This document shows, one piece after another, positions 45,378-55,736 of a DNA stretch of 64,000 nucleotides. The number at the start of each line of letters is the position of its first letter. Within the stretch, counting starts at the first letter, position 1. The DNA is from Catonia carolina (taxonomy: Eukaryota; Arthropoda; Insecta; Hemiptera; Achilidae): the NCBI GenBank assembly GCA_035578175.1, contig JAQMRL010000016.1, forward strand, positions 118,501 through 182,500, given 5' to 3'. Under the pieces are notes generated by a model. That model saw only the letters and a program-made list of their open reading frames with translations. It was not told the origin of the DNA and ran no database searches. The translations under genes were made by a program, and so were the position numbers.

Positions 45378-45411
<34 letters not shown>

Positions 45412-46290
45412 TGCGTGAGTGTGTGTGTGTGCGTGTGCGTGTGTGTGTGTGTACGTGCGTGCGTGCGTGCGCACACACGCGTGTGTGTGTGTGTGTGTGT
45501 GTGTGCAGAATATCTCGAGAACGGAACATAATATATGAAGTTTAAACTTGGCACTTAAGTTAGGTACCCCACTAGAGAACCCGACACCAACAGTTTCATC
45601 AAAATCGGTCAACCGGAAGTAGTAGTTTATTGGTGTAATTTTTCACTTTTTTGCGATTTTCTCAAAAACTGATCCTACGATTTTTTTAAAAATCGCCTGA
45701 TTACTAAATTTTTATACCCTACAAGATAGGGTAGGCGCCATGTTTGCTTAAATTCTTGGTAAGGCTGTTTTTACGTAAAACAATTGTTTTTCTAAGATTA
45801 CGGCTTTAGTATATGCATTTTACCGTAAAAATTTATATAATAAAAAATGTAGAGAACTAAGAATCCTACATTTTGTAATTCAAAATTTTTTTTGTATAAC
45901 GCTTAGCTTAGCGGTAATTAGCGATTTTCTGTTTTTTTCTCACGAAATCATGTAAAAAAGTCGATTTTGTTAATGGTTTCAGCCTTATTATTCATTTTAC
46001 GACAAAAGAGTATAATCAAATCTATAGTAAATTCAAAGATCTACAACTTTTATTTAAAGAGATTTTTTCTCTACAGAGCCTAGTTTAGCGTGAAAGAGCG
46101 ATTTTCCGTATTTTTAAGCCAAACTGAGGTCGATTTTCATTTTGCGTCTTTAACTCATGATTAAAATAAGGTTATGTTTATTGAGGTTAGTTTTTTGTTT
46201 ATTTCCAATGTTTTATTACTAATGTTAGGTTATATCGTTAATTATTTGCATTGGCAAGAGAAAGTTGTGTGAGTGTTTCACACCAGATTT
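45131..46290 (+). mobile_element. HEL copy, full length, long microsatellite
   Basis: Both ends are present. The TTTATATG-GATTGGTCTGTG segment is duplicated (near 45250 and 45280). The GT/GC/GTAT tract at 45299-45505 is the longest here. Confidence 0.9.
45299..45505 (+). repeat. Compound GT/GC microsatellite
   Basis: About 205 bp of alternating purine-pyrimidine with GCGCGCGC and GCGTGCGTGC blocks. Confidence 0.95.
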
Positions 46291-46510
46291 TGTTTTATTC
46301 AAGTTTTTCATAATTGTGACTGTAGAATTATTGTAAACAATGCCTCCGTTGTTGCGTAGGTTATTTATTTCATTTTAACATTGTTTTCTTCCATTTTTAT
46401 GATAATTAGTTTGCAAAAATTTAAATGTAATGTTTACTTGGAGGTCTCTATAATATTATATCGTGCAACAGTTATAAGTCGATTTGTATAAAGGTTCAAA
46501 TGTTTTATAA
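46291..46510 (+). repeat. Flank repeat X3, copy c
   Basis: Very similar to the first 220 bp of copy a. Its end is cut by SINE-C. Confidence 0.8.
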
Positions 46511-46520
46511 ATTTTTTTTT

Positions 46521-46843
46521 GTAATCCCTAATGTGTGTACGTTGCAATCTGTTCAATTCAGAACAATAAGCAACCCCATCACCTGATCAGATGAGGATGA
46601 TATGTATGACATGTAAATGAGACTGTGTAGTCTTCTACAGACCCAGGTCGACCATTCCTGAGAGAGTATGGTTAATTGAACCCCAACCATCAAAGTACAC
46701 CGGTAACCACTGTCTAGCATTCAAATCCGTATAAAAGTAACTACCTTTACTAGGATTTGAACCAGGAACCTTCGTCTCTAAAAATCAGCTGTTGAACAGC
46801 TGGTTTTGACGACGACTTTACCTCTAGACCAACCCGGTGGGTT
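46521..46843 (-). repeat. SINE-C copy 5, full length
   Basis: Reverse copy; B box GGTTCAAATCC near 46750 and head at 46820-46843. Confidence 0.9.
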
Positions 46844-47069
46844 GTTTTACAAATTAATTTAAAAAAAAAATTTTTTTTTCTAGTATAGTTACTTAAATCA
46901 CGAGTTTGCCCGTGTTTGCAACGAGGGGTAAAAGGGGAAAAGCAGCAGTGCGCTTGCGCAACTGCTTTAATTACAGTACGACAAACATAACAAATTATAC
47001 TTTACCCAGAGCATAGCCTGTACAGTATATCGCGGAACCTTTTGTAGGTTAACGGTACAAATGTAACTG
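46844..47069. other. Spacer
   Basis: Contains GCAGCAGTGCGCTTGCGC. No coding signal. Confidence 0.3.
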
Positions 47070-47243
47070 TTTTTTTTTTTTTTTTTTTTATTGAGTGATG
47101 ATGCCTACATAAGCCTTGGGCTTGTGTGTAGGTAATGATATGTGGTGATTTACAGATGAAAAATATGCCAGACCTGACTGGGAATCGAACCCGGGACCCC
47201 GGCATAGTAGCCAGTTGCGCTGACCACTACACCACGGGCCGGC
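47070..47243 (-). repeat. tRNA-derived SINE with poly(A)
   Basis: The minus strand begins GGCCCGTGGTGTAGTGGTC, with A box TGGTGTAGTGGTCAGCG (47218-47234) and B box GGGTTCGATTCCC (47180-47192). A non-tRNA body follows, then a 20-bp poly(A) tail (poly-T at 47070-47089). Confidence 0.8.
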
Positions 47244-47250
47244 CCATTGT

Positions 47251-47442
47251 TTGTTACCGCAAACAGAAATGATAGTTTCTCTAAAATGTGGGCAGACTAT
47301 TCACAGTGCTGAACGAAATCTAATATGCAGTGTAATAAAATGCTGTGAAGTTAAAACTAAACAAAAATGCCTTTCACTGCTTCTTAACAAAAGCCATGAG
47401 CTAGTAGCTAACTACTGTGATGTTTCTCTTTCCACAATTTGA
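47251..47442 (+). pseudogene. Possible transposase N-terminal fragment
   Basis: The frame contains QTIHSAERNLICSVIKCCE and HELVANYCDVSLSTI, then TGA. The pattern (G-x-TIHSxER, a helix, then S-x-STIxxI) resembles the helix-turn-helix start of insect DDE transposases. Only 63 residues remain, and a HEL copy begins 10 bp after the stop. Family not assigned. Confidence 0.35.
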
Positions 47443-47453
47443 AACATAAAAAA

Positions 47454-48227
47454 TCTGGTGTGAAACACTCACACAACTTTCTCTTGCCAATGCAAATAAT
47501 TAACAATAAACCTAACATTATTAATAAAATATTAGAAATAAACAAAAACTAACCTCAAAAACATAACCTTATTTTAATCATGAGTGAATGATGCAAAATG
47601 AAAATCAACCTCAGTTTGGCTTAGAAATACGGAAAATCACTCTTTCTCTCTAAACTAGGCTCTGTACAGAAAAATGCTTTAAATAAAAGTTGTAGATCTT
47701 TTAATTTTCTATAAATTTAATTATATACACTTTTGTCGTAAAATGCATACTAAGGCCGAAATCTTAAAAAAATTAATTTTTCACACATTTTCGTGAGAAA
47801 AAAAACAGAAAATCGCAAATTACCGCTAAACTAAGGTTTATACAAAAAATTGTTTGAAATAAAAGTTGTAGAATTTTTAATTCTCTACAACTTTTATTAT
47901 ATAAAGTTTTGCGCTAAAATGCATATTAAAGCTGTAATCTTAAAAAAACAACGTTTTTACATGAAAACAGCCTCACCCAGAATTTCAGCAAACATGACGC
48001 CTACCCTATCTTGTAGAGAATAAAAAATTGAGTAAACCAGGCGATTTTAAAAAAAATCGTAGGACCAGCTTTTGAGAAAATCGCAAAAAACTGAAAAATT
48101 ACACGAATAAACTACCACTTCCGGTTGACCGATTTTTATGAAAATGTTCGGGTCGAGTCCGGTAGTGGTACGTAACTTAAGTTTCAAGTTTCAAGTTCGT
48201 ACGATGTTCCGTTCTTGAGATATTCTG

Positions 48228-48308
<81 letters not shown>

Positions 48309-48450
48309 ACACACAGACCAATCACTAAAAACATGTTTTTAGGGTTCAGGGGGTCTGAAAACGTATAGATCCGGTGAAAACTCGATTTCGAAAAATCGAC
48401 ATGAAAACAATACTTTCCTTCCTATATATTCATATAGGCAAGAGAAAGTA
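47454..48450 (-). mobile_element. HEL copy, full length
   Basis: Both ends are present; CA tract 48231-48302. Confidence 0.9.
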
Positions 48451-48787
48451 AAAAGGAAATTAAAGACATGAAGAAGCTATTCTTCAACAATTTTGTTGAC
48501 ACGTGGTAAAAAAAGGAAACGGTTAGGTAGATACTAGACTGAGACTGATAGTGGAGACGCCGGTGACAGCAGAAGTAAAGAAGGCGATTCATTCGTAGAA
48601 AATTTGTTCCAATCGAATAAGGTAGCTAGCTGGTAATTTACAGTAAATCAAACATTTGTAGTCGTGTAATTAAGCTATAGGCAGTATTACAGGGCAGATT
48701 TGTTTCTTACTAGGTGAACCTGTGCGGAAAAACCCGCACAAAAGTGTAAATTTGTTTTTATATAACTTCTCTGTAAACAACATTTTT
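48451..48787. other. Spacer
   Basis: Includes ACTAGGTGAACCTGTGCGG (48710-48728), a phrase seen at other mobile-element ends. No gene. Confidence 0.35.
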
Positions 48788-48921
48788 ACTTTCTCTTGCC
48801 TATATAAATATATATAGAAAGGAAAGTATTGTTTTCATTTCGATTTTAAGAAATCGAGTTTTCACCGGATCTATACGTTTTCAGACCCCCTGAACCCACA
48901 AAAACATGTTTTTAGCGATTG

Positions 48922-48976
<55 letters not shown>

Positions 48977-49760
48977 CAGAATATCTCAAGAACGGAACAT
49001 CGTACGAACTTGAACCTTAAGTTAAATACCACTACCGGACCCGACACGAACATTTTCATCAAAATCGGTCAACCGGAAGTAGTAGTTTATTCGTGTAATT
49101 TTTCACTTTTTTACGATTTCCTCAAAAACTGGTCCTACGATTTTTTTTAAAATCGCCTGGTTTATTCAATTTTTTATTCTCTACAAGATAGGGTAGGCGC
49201 CATTTTTGCTGAAATTCTTGGTGAGGCTGTTTTCACGTAAGAACGTTGTTTTTTTAAGATTGCGGCTTTAATATGCATTTTAGCGAAAAAATTTATATAA
49301 GAAATGTTGTAGAGAATTAAAAATTCTACAACTTTTATTTCAAACATTTTTTTGTATAATGCCTAGTTAAGCAGTAATTAGCAATTTTCTGATTTTTTTC
49401 TCACGAAAACGTATGAAAAATCGATTTTTTTAAGATTTCGGCTTTAGTACGCATTTTACGACAAAAAAGTATCAAATAAAATTTATAGAAAATTAAAAGA
49501 TCTACAACTTTTATTTCAAGCATTTTTCACTACAGAGCCTAGTTTAGCGTGAGAGTGATTTTCCGTATTATTAAGCCAAACTGAGTTCGATTTTCATTTT
49601 GCGTGTTTCACTCATGATTAAAATAAGGTTATGTTTTGAGGTTAGTTTTTTTTTATTTCTAATGTTTTATTACTAATTATTGTTAATTAATTATTGGTTT
49701 ATTGTTAATTATTTGCATTGGCAAGAGAAAGTTGTGCGAGTGTTTCACACCATATTTTTT
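48788..49760 (+). mobile_element. HEL copy, full length
   Basis: GT tract 48926-48974. A small duplication near the 3' end (TTAATTATTGGTTTATTG region). The hairpin is intact. Confidence 0.9.
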
Positions 49761-49781
49761 GTTTTATTGTTGTGTGGCATT

Positions 49782-50049
49782 ATTTTAACTTTTAGGCTAT
49801 CAAATGATCTGACACGTGACATAGCAAACGTACAATTTGTCCATGTGAAAATACCAGCTGTGGCAGATAAAGGCCAACTTTGTTGAATGTTTGGCCTTGG
49901 GATTTATTTATTGTAATCGCAAATGCTAAACGGATGGGGAACTGTCTTCTCTTAAATGTAAATGGCGAAGTACCATCCGAAGGGGTTAGATCTAACCGCG
50001 GTAGTAAAACCCTTCTGCCTTTGGCTACCCCTGTTAGGACTTCTAAATC
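49782..50049 (-). pseudogene. PIF1-type helicase C-terminal fragment (Helitron/Helentron)
   Basis: The minus frame reads GRRVLLPRLDLTPSD, FKRRQFPIRLAFAITINKSQ, then GQTFNKVGLYLPQLVFSHGQ. This is the conserved late helicase region of Helitron-encoded PIF1 proteins (…INKSQGQT…VFSHGQLYV…SRVRS). After HGQ the frame shifts; the expected SRVRSFDSLK can be read in another frame at about 49785-49815. The upstream Rep and helicase parts are absent, cut off by a HEL 3' end at 50057. It is non-functional. It shows that rolling-circle transposons with a helicase exist in this genome. Confidence 0.85.
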
Positions 50050-50056
50050 AAAAAAA

Positions 50057-50990
50057 TCTGGTGTGAAACACTCACACAACTTTCTCTTGCCAATGCAAAT
50101 AATTAACAATATACCCTAACATTAGTATTAAAACATTAGAAATGAACAAAAAACTAACCTCAAAAAACATTAGTGAAATACGCAAAATTAAAATCGACCT
50201 CAGTTTAGCTTTAAAATACGGAAAATCGCTCATTCATGCTAAACTAGGCACTGTACAAAAAAATGCTTAAAATAAAAGTTTTAGATCTCTTAATTTTCTA
50301 TAAATTTTATTTACACACTATTGTCGTAAAATGCATTCTAAGGCCGAAATCTTAAAAAAATAGATTTTTCACACGTTTTCGTGAGAAAAAAACAGAAAAT
50401 TGCTAATTACCGCTAAACTAAGCGTTATACAAAAAAATGTTTGAATAAAAGTTGTAGAATTTTACATTCTCTATAACTTTTATTATGTAACGTTTTGCGC
50501 TAAAATGCATATTAAAGCCGCAATCTTAAAAAGAAAATATTTTTACGTAAAAACAGCCTCAAACAGAATTTCAGCAAACATGGCGCCTACCCTATATTGT
50601 AGAGCATAAAAAATGTAGTAAACCAGTTGATTTTAAAAAAAATCGTAGGACTTGTTTTTGAGAAAATCGCAAAAAAGTGAAAAATTATACGAATAAACTA
50701 CTACTTCCGGTTGACCGATTTTGATGAAAATGTTCGTGTCGGGTCCGGTAGTGATATGTAACTTAAGTTTCAAGTTTCAAGTTCGTACGATGTTCCGTTC
50801 TTGAGATATTCTGTTCACGTACACACACACACACACATACACAGACACACACACAGACCAATCGCTAAAAACAAGTTTTTTGGGTTCAGGGGGTCTGAAA
50901 ACGTATAGATCCGGTGAAAACTCGATTTCTTAAAATGGACATGAAAACAATACTTTCCTTCCTATATATTCATATAGGCAAGAGAAAGTA
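50057..50990 (-). mobile_element. HEL copy, full length
   Basis: Reverse orientation; its 3' hairpin faces the helicase fragment. CA tract 50821-50845. Confidence 0.9.
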
Positions 50991-52026
50991 ATAGTTAACT
51001 TAATAGGAATGTCAAAGTGAAGAAATTCAAGCGAGCGGACGTATGTTTCTGCAGCTCCCGGTTTTTGACCAAAATTGCTGGTTTTTTTTTGGATTTGATT
51101 GGTGAATTGTGTTGTGTTGTGTGGGGCTAAGGTCGGGGTACGACCGTGTGAGTTTTCGTGGCGATCGGTCCACCCGCGGTGGTACAGTGGTACAGTTTGT
51201 GGTAATCAGGTGGTTATAAATTGAAAAATTTTTGGCGTTTTTTCGGGTTTTTTTGGTGGTAAAATATAGTGTAAGTGATTATAAGAGGGATAAAATTTGT
51301 TTGATATCGATAGGGTAAGTACTTTTTAAGATATTTGAGTTTTAGTGAGCTTAACCAAACTTTGTGACGTCACGGATATTGTTTTTTGATTATAACTCGG
51401 CGTGTGTAGTGTGCTAAGGTTTAGTGGTAATTCTAATTTCATTAGGGTCTCATTACGGTCAGTTTAAGCGCTTGTTAGGCCTAATCGGACCATCGGTTCG
51501 CCTGCAATAGCCACTTCCGGTTAAGACCGCGTGGTCATGTATGGACAAATTTTGGGGTTTTTTTAAAATTTTGTGTTGGGATATTGTAGGGTACTAGTTG
51601 TAGGTTAAGGGAAAATTAGTTTTAGTTCTTAGCTCCCACTCTTAGGGGAGCTGTGAATTTTTTTTGGGCCCAAATTTAAATTTTGGGTGTCGTTTTTTTC
51701 AGGTTTTTTTGTTTTAATATTGTAGGGTAGGTTGTGCCGAGTATTTTGAGGGGTTGTCCGGGTAATTTTAAGCAGTAAATAGGGTAGCTATACATTTTTG
51801 AAGTTTTTCTGGAAAAATTTTTTGGACAAAAATTTTTTTTGTAAATTTTGGGTGTCGTTTTTTCAGTTTTTTGTGTTTTAATATTGTTGGGCAGAGTGTG
51901 CTGAGTATTTTAAGGGGTTGTCTGGGTAATTTTAAGCAGTAAATAGGGTAGTTATGGATTTTTGAAGTTTTTTCAAAAAAAAATTTTTTTGGACAGGAAA
52001 AAAAAAAAATTTAAATTTTTTTTAGA
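50991..52026. other. GT-rich region of unknown nature with a 165-bp tandem repeat
   Basis: The plus strand is unusually G/T-rich and A/C-poor. Two tandem units, 51678-51842 and 51843-52005, share GGGTGTCGTTTTTTCAG, GTTTTAATATTGT and AATTTTAAGCAGTAAATAGG. No open frame of note. It is probably part of a repeat not otherwise present in the window, cut at 52026 by a mariner fragment. Confidence 0.5.
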
Positions 52027-52600
52027 GTTGCCCTTACTTTTTTGAAAATCAAGAAGGACAAGCCGTGACAGTAAATAGAGACCGATACCATACGATGATT
52101 AGGGAGTTTTTGTGGCGTCATTTGGATGGAATGGACATTGACGAGTTGTGGTTTCAGCAGGATGGTGCCACCTGTCACGCTGCACGAGAAACAATGTTAT
52201 TGCTCCGTGAACGGTTCCAGGATCGCATCATTTCTCCTAATTCCGACCATCAATGGCCACCAAGGTCGTGTGACTTGACGCCTTGTGACTTTTATCTTTG
52301 GGGTCATCTGAAATCATTGGTGTATGCCAATAAACCCCGAAACATCAATGACTTGAAGGAGGAAATTCGACGGGTTATCGGGCAAATGGAAGTCGAAACT
52401 TGTCGTGCAGTAATATCCAATTTCATGGACAGAGTTGATGCGTGCCAGCGCAGTAGAGGAGACACATGCATGACATCATTTTTCATACATGAAATCGGAA
52501 GGTAAGATGAACTTGTTGATGTATTTATTTTCAGTTTTTCAATAAAATAAATCTCTTAATTTGATATATCAAAACCGGCGCTCTCTTTGAATCACCCTAT
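52027..52600 (+). pseudogene. DD41D-type mariner, 3' half
   Basis: The frame (PYFFENQEG at 52029 onward) covers the catalytic block DELWFQQDGATCHAAR and PPRSCDLTPCDFYLWG. There are 41 residues between the two aspartates (D of QQD and D of PCD), matching the DD41D group described for rosa-type mariners. It continues to RVDACQRSRG, where a one-base loss changes the last residues. The right TIR ends at about 52600. The 5' half is missing. Confidence 0.85.
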
Positions 52601-52602
52601 AT

Positions 52603-52628
52603 ATATTTATATAGGCAAGAGAAAGTAA
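52603..52628 (-). mobile_element. HEL 5' tip
   Basis: Only TTATATAGGCAAGAGAAAGT remains. Confidence 0.6.
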
Positions 52629-52696
52629 AAATAGCAAATTTAACATTGACGGATACAAACTGCAGTCTTTACTTAAAGGTTTATTAACAGATTGCT

Positions 52697-52843
52697 ACAT
52701 AATACATTAGAGACAAAAAAACTTACCGGAAAGAATATCATGACGAATAAAATAACACTTAAAAAAGCCTTTACGACATAAACATTGTCAAAATTCATGA
52801 CGTCATATAGAAAAGTAACAATTCACAATTACATTTTTTTTTT
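52697..52843 (-). repeat. Exon-containing duplication X4, copy a
   Basis: About 147 bp nearly identical to 53414-53556. It contains the leader exon listed next. Confidence 0.85.
52727..52798 (-). CDS. Putative leader exon, copy a (signal or anchor peptide)
   Basis: On the minus strand ATG at 52798 opens a 24-codon frame (MNFDNVYVV ... then hydrophobic LSVILFVMIFFP). It ends exactly at a consensus splice donor CCG|GTAAGT, with the exon end at 52727. Length, hydrophobicity and donor fit a first coding exon for a secreted or membrane protein. It lies on the same strand as the exon at 39157-39574. Direct joining of the two would be out of frame, so another exon, or a different gene, must be involved. 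An upstream ATG makes a 3-codon uORF overlapping the start. Confidence 0.45.
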
Positions 52844-52859
52844 TTTTAATTTCTAATAT

Positions 52860-53118
52860 GGCCTTCGGGCCAGCCCAGTCAGTCAGCTGGTAGAAAGTCG
52901 CTATTATTATTATTATTAAGTAACACCGGTTGGGCAAGCGACTTTGTATGGTAACCAGCTGACAGCCATCCATGAACAAACTCTACTGAAGGTCCCTGTT
53001 CAAAGTCATGTCTAATCCACGTCAAAAAAAATACAGTAAAAAGCAGCAATCAAATTGGGAATTTTGTCAACAATGTACAGTTCCCGATTACAAATAAAAG
53101 CTAAAAAAAAAAAAAAAA
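52860..53118 (+). repeat. SINE-D, full length with poly(A)
   Basis: GGCCTTCGGGCCAGCCCAG to AAAAGCTAAAAAAAAA. Reference copy for the family. A degenerate B box (GTTCAAAGTCATG) lies in its middle. Confidence 0.85.
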
Positions 53119-53410
53119 TTTAATATGTGTACGTTGCAATCTGTTCAGTTCAGAACAATAAGCAATGAGATGAGGATGATGTGTATGACGTGTAAATGAG
53201 ACTGTGTAGTCTTGTACAGACACACTCACAGAGTATGGTTAATTAAACCACAACCATCAAAGTACACCGGTAACCACCGTCTAGTATTCAAATTCGAATA
53301 AAAGTAACTACCTTTACTAGGATTTCAACCAGGAACCTTCGTCTCCTAAAATCAGCTGTTAAACAGCTGATTTTGGCGATGACTTTACCTGTAGACCAAC
53401 CCGGTAGGTT
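53119..53410 (-). repeat. SINE-C copy 6
   Basis: Reverse copy placed head to tail after SINE-D; B box changed to GGTTGAAATCC. Confidence 0.85.
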
Positions 53411-53556
53411 CATAATACATTAGAGACATAAAAAAACTTACCGGAATAAATATCATGACGAATAAAATAACACTTAAAAAAGCCTTTACGACATAAACAT
53501 TGTCAAAATTCATGACGTCATATAGAAAAGTAACAATTCACAATTTACAAATTTTA
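53411..53556 (-). repeat. Exon-containing duplication X4, copy b
   Basis: Second copy of 52697-52843, separated from it by SINE-D and SINE-C. Confidence 0.85.
53442..53513 (-). CDS. Putative leader exon, copy b
   Basis: The same 24-codon frame as copy a, differing only near the end (MIFIP instead of MIFFP), and the same donor CCG|GTAAGT. Keeping frame, start and donor in both copies suggests either recent duplication or use as alternative first exons. Confidence 0.45.
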
Positions 53557-53854
53557 CAAGCAATTATAGCTACGTGTAATACGTATAATCTATTCAGATA
53601 AATTTTAAGAGTAAATCAAATTAAAAAACTAACACCACGTATTAAATTCGTACTTTGAATGACAACATGACACAATTTTATGAAATATATCGACAGGTAT
53701 TACCTTTCTATATTAATTATTATTCTAAATTCATATTCAAAATACATGTTTAAAGTTATGTTTGGAATTAATTTCTTGGTAATGATTTATAGATACTTAA
53801 GTTACGAGATTGGCTTTTGCGTATGTATAAGCTGTAAGGAAGGGAAGTGAATTA
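53557..53854. other. Spacer, possible 5' region of the leader exon
   Basis: AT-rich. No TATA or other promoter element that I can defend. Confidence 0.3.
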
Positions 53855-54171
53855 CAGTAGAACCTCTTTAATCCGGCACGTTTTGGACTCGATGCTTGCC
53901 GGATTAAAGGAAATTCCGGACTATGGAGGTTATTTATAAAAAATACAGGAGTCGTATAAAAAATAACACATTTTGCACAAGACACTTTTACTGTATGTAT
54001 TTATTATTTAAACAATATAAATCTATACATATAAGTACAGCATAAATATTAAAATGCATTTTTAAGTACAGTACATGATGAAATAAATTTGAATACAGTA
54101 CAGTAGGCCTACTGTACTATTCGTGGTTTTTAGCAACAGCACTAGGAGATGGCTGGAAAAAAGATTTAATA

Positions 54172-55519
54172 CGAGGGTAGGCTGATAAGTAATGCACACA
54201 TGCTTGTAGAAGACGAACAAAAAGAAATAGCAAGATGGGGTAAATAACAAATTAAAGTACAAATCTTAACCTACCAAATTATCTATTTATTTTTCAATAT
54301 AGTCACCGTTAAGCATTCCACATTTCTCCCAACGTTTAACAAGTTTTTTCATTCCGTCACTGAAAAATTCTTCCGACTTTCCTCGAACCCAGGACGCAAT
54401 AGCTGCCTTCACCTCATTGTCCGAGCTGTAATGATTACCCTTAAGGTCTCTCTTCAGTAGAGGAAAAAAATAAAAATCGCAAGGCGCAAGGTCGGGAGAA
54501 TACGGAGGGTGTAAAATTGGTTGAAACTTCAGGTTTCTCAGAGCCTCTCCAGTTGCACGCGAAGTGTGTGGACGAGCATTGTCGTGTTGCAAAATTATTG
54601 GCGCCAGGTTGCCTCTAACACGACAAACTCGACGTCGGAGGTGTTTCAGAGTCTGTATATACTGAGCAGAATTTACCGTTGCCCCTCGTTCCAGATAATC
54701 AGTCACATAAACTCGGCGAGCATCCCAAAACACAGTCAAAAGAATTTTTTTTGCGGACGGTTGTGTTTTGAACTTTTTCACAACAGGAGAATGTGGATGA
54801 CGATATTCAGCGCTCTGCCTTTTTTCTTCGGGATCGTAATGATGAACCCATGACTCGTCCCCCGTCACAATATTCAAAAGAAAGTCGTCTCCTTCGTCAC
54901 GGTAGCGCTTCAAAAGTTGTTCACAGCATTCCAATCGACGCTGTTTATTCTCGTCTGTCAGACGGCGTGGTACCCATCGTGCACAGATTTTACGGTATCC
55001 CAATTGTTCAATAATGAAGCCAACACGTTCCTTAGATATTCCAATTTGGTTTGCGATACGCTGTTGAGTGATTCGCCGGTCATTTTGAATCAAATCATCG
55101 ATGAGTTTGCGACGATTATCGTCTGAGGCAGTGATTGGTAGTCCACTGCGTGTTTTGTCAACAATTAAGGCTTTTCCAGGTTGGCAATCACGAAATTTTA
55201 TTACCCAACGATTCACAGTAGACCTATCAACAGTATCGTCACAATAAACAGCCTTTAAACGACGATAAATCTCACTAGGATTCACTTTCTCAGCAGTTAA
55301 AAATTCGATAACAGCGCGTTGTTTAATTCTCGTTGACATAGCACTAGAACACGACGCCATACTTCCACTACTCAAAACAAACTGAATGAAAGCAACGCCT
55401 TCAAACTGCGCAGGCTTGTAGAGGAGAAATAGTACTTCCACATGCCACCAGGCGCGCTACTGAAGTTTATTTAGTTGTCTTCTACAATCATGTGTGCATT
55501 ACTTATCAGCCTACCCTCG
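54172..55519 (-). mobile_element. Mariner element, apparently complete
   Basis: TIRs CGAGGGTAGGCTGATAAGTA and complement match for about 30 bp and more weakly to 50. TA flanks both ends (54170-54171, 55520-55521). It carries one uninterrupted transposase gene. Confidence 0.95.
54287..55441 (-). CDS. Mariner transposase, DD34D, intact frame
   Basis: 384 codons from the first ATG. The family start is probably Met28 (MASCSSAMSTRIKQRAVIEF) at 55360, giving about 357 residues. Order: helix-turn-helix region to about residue 150 with STVNRWVIKF (74-83) and RITQQRIANQ (123-132); WVPRRL linker (156-161); first catalytic Asp195 in TGDESWVHHYDPE; second Asp287 in QHDNARPHTS; third Asp322 in YSPDLAPCDFYFF, with 34 residues between the last two. 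No stop or shift is seen, so an active enzyme is possible. It resembles SETMAR-like mariner transposases of insects. Confidence 0.95.
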   Translation of the reverse strand: MEVLFLLYKPAQFEGVAFIQFVLSSGSMASCSSAMSTRIKQRAVIEFLTAEKVNPSEIYRRLKAVYCDDTVDRSTVNRWVIKFRDCQPGKALIVDKTRSGLPITASDDNRRKLIDDLIQNDRRITQQRIANQIGISKERVGFIIEQLGYRKICARWVPRRLTDENKQRRLECCEQLLKRYRDEGDDFLLNIVTGDESWVHHYDPEEKRQSAEYRHPHSPVVKKFKTQPSAKKILLTVFWDARRVYVTDYLERGATVNSAQYIQTLKHLRRRVCRVRGNLAPIILQHDNARPHTSRATGEALRNLKFQPILHPPYSPDLAPCDFYFFPLLKRDLKGNHYSSDNEVKAAIASWVRGKSEEFFSDGMKKLVKRWEKCGMLNGDYIEK

Positions 55520-55550
55520 TATCTACTTGCTTCTTACAACTAGTATTTTT

Positions 55551-55702
55551 ACTTTCTCTTGCCTATATGAATATATAGGAAGGAAAGTATTGTTTTCATG
55601 TCGATTTTTCGAAATCGAGTTTTCACCGGATCTATACGTTTTCAGACCCCCTGAACCCATAAAACATGTTTTTAGCGATTGGTCTGTGTGTGTGTCTCTC
55701 TC

Positions 55703-55736
<34 letters not shown>

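Noticed and set aside
39157..52798. Joining the leader exon at 52.7 kb directly to the exon at 39.2 kb as one gene
   Set aside because: The codon phases do not match and a stop appears at once; an additional exon, or separate genes, is needed. Only strand and membrane-like character agree.
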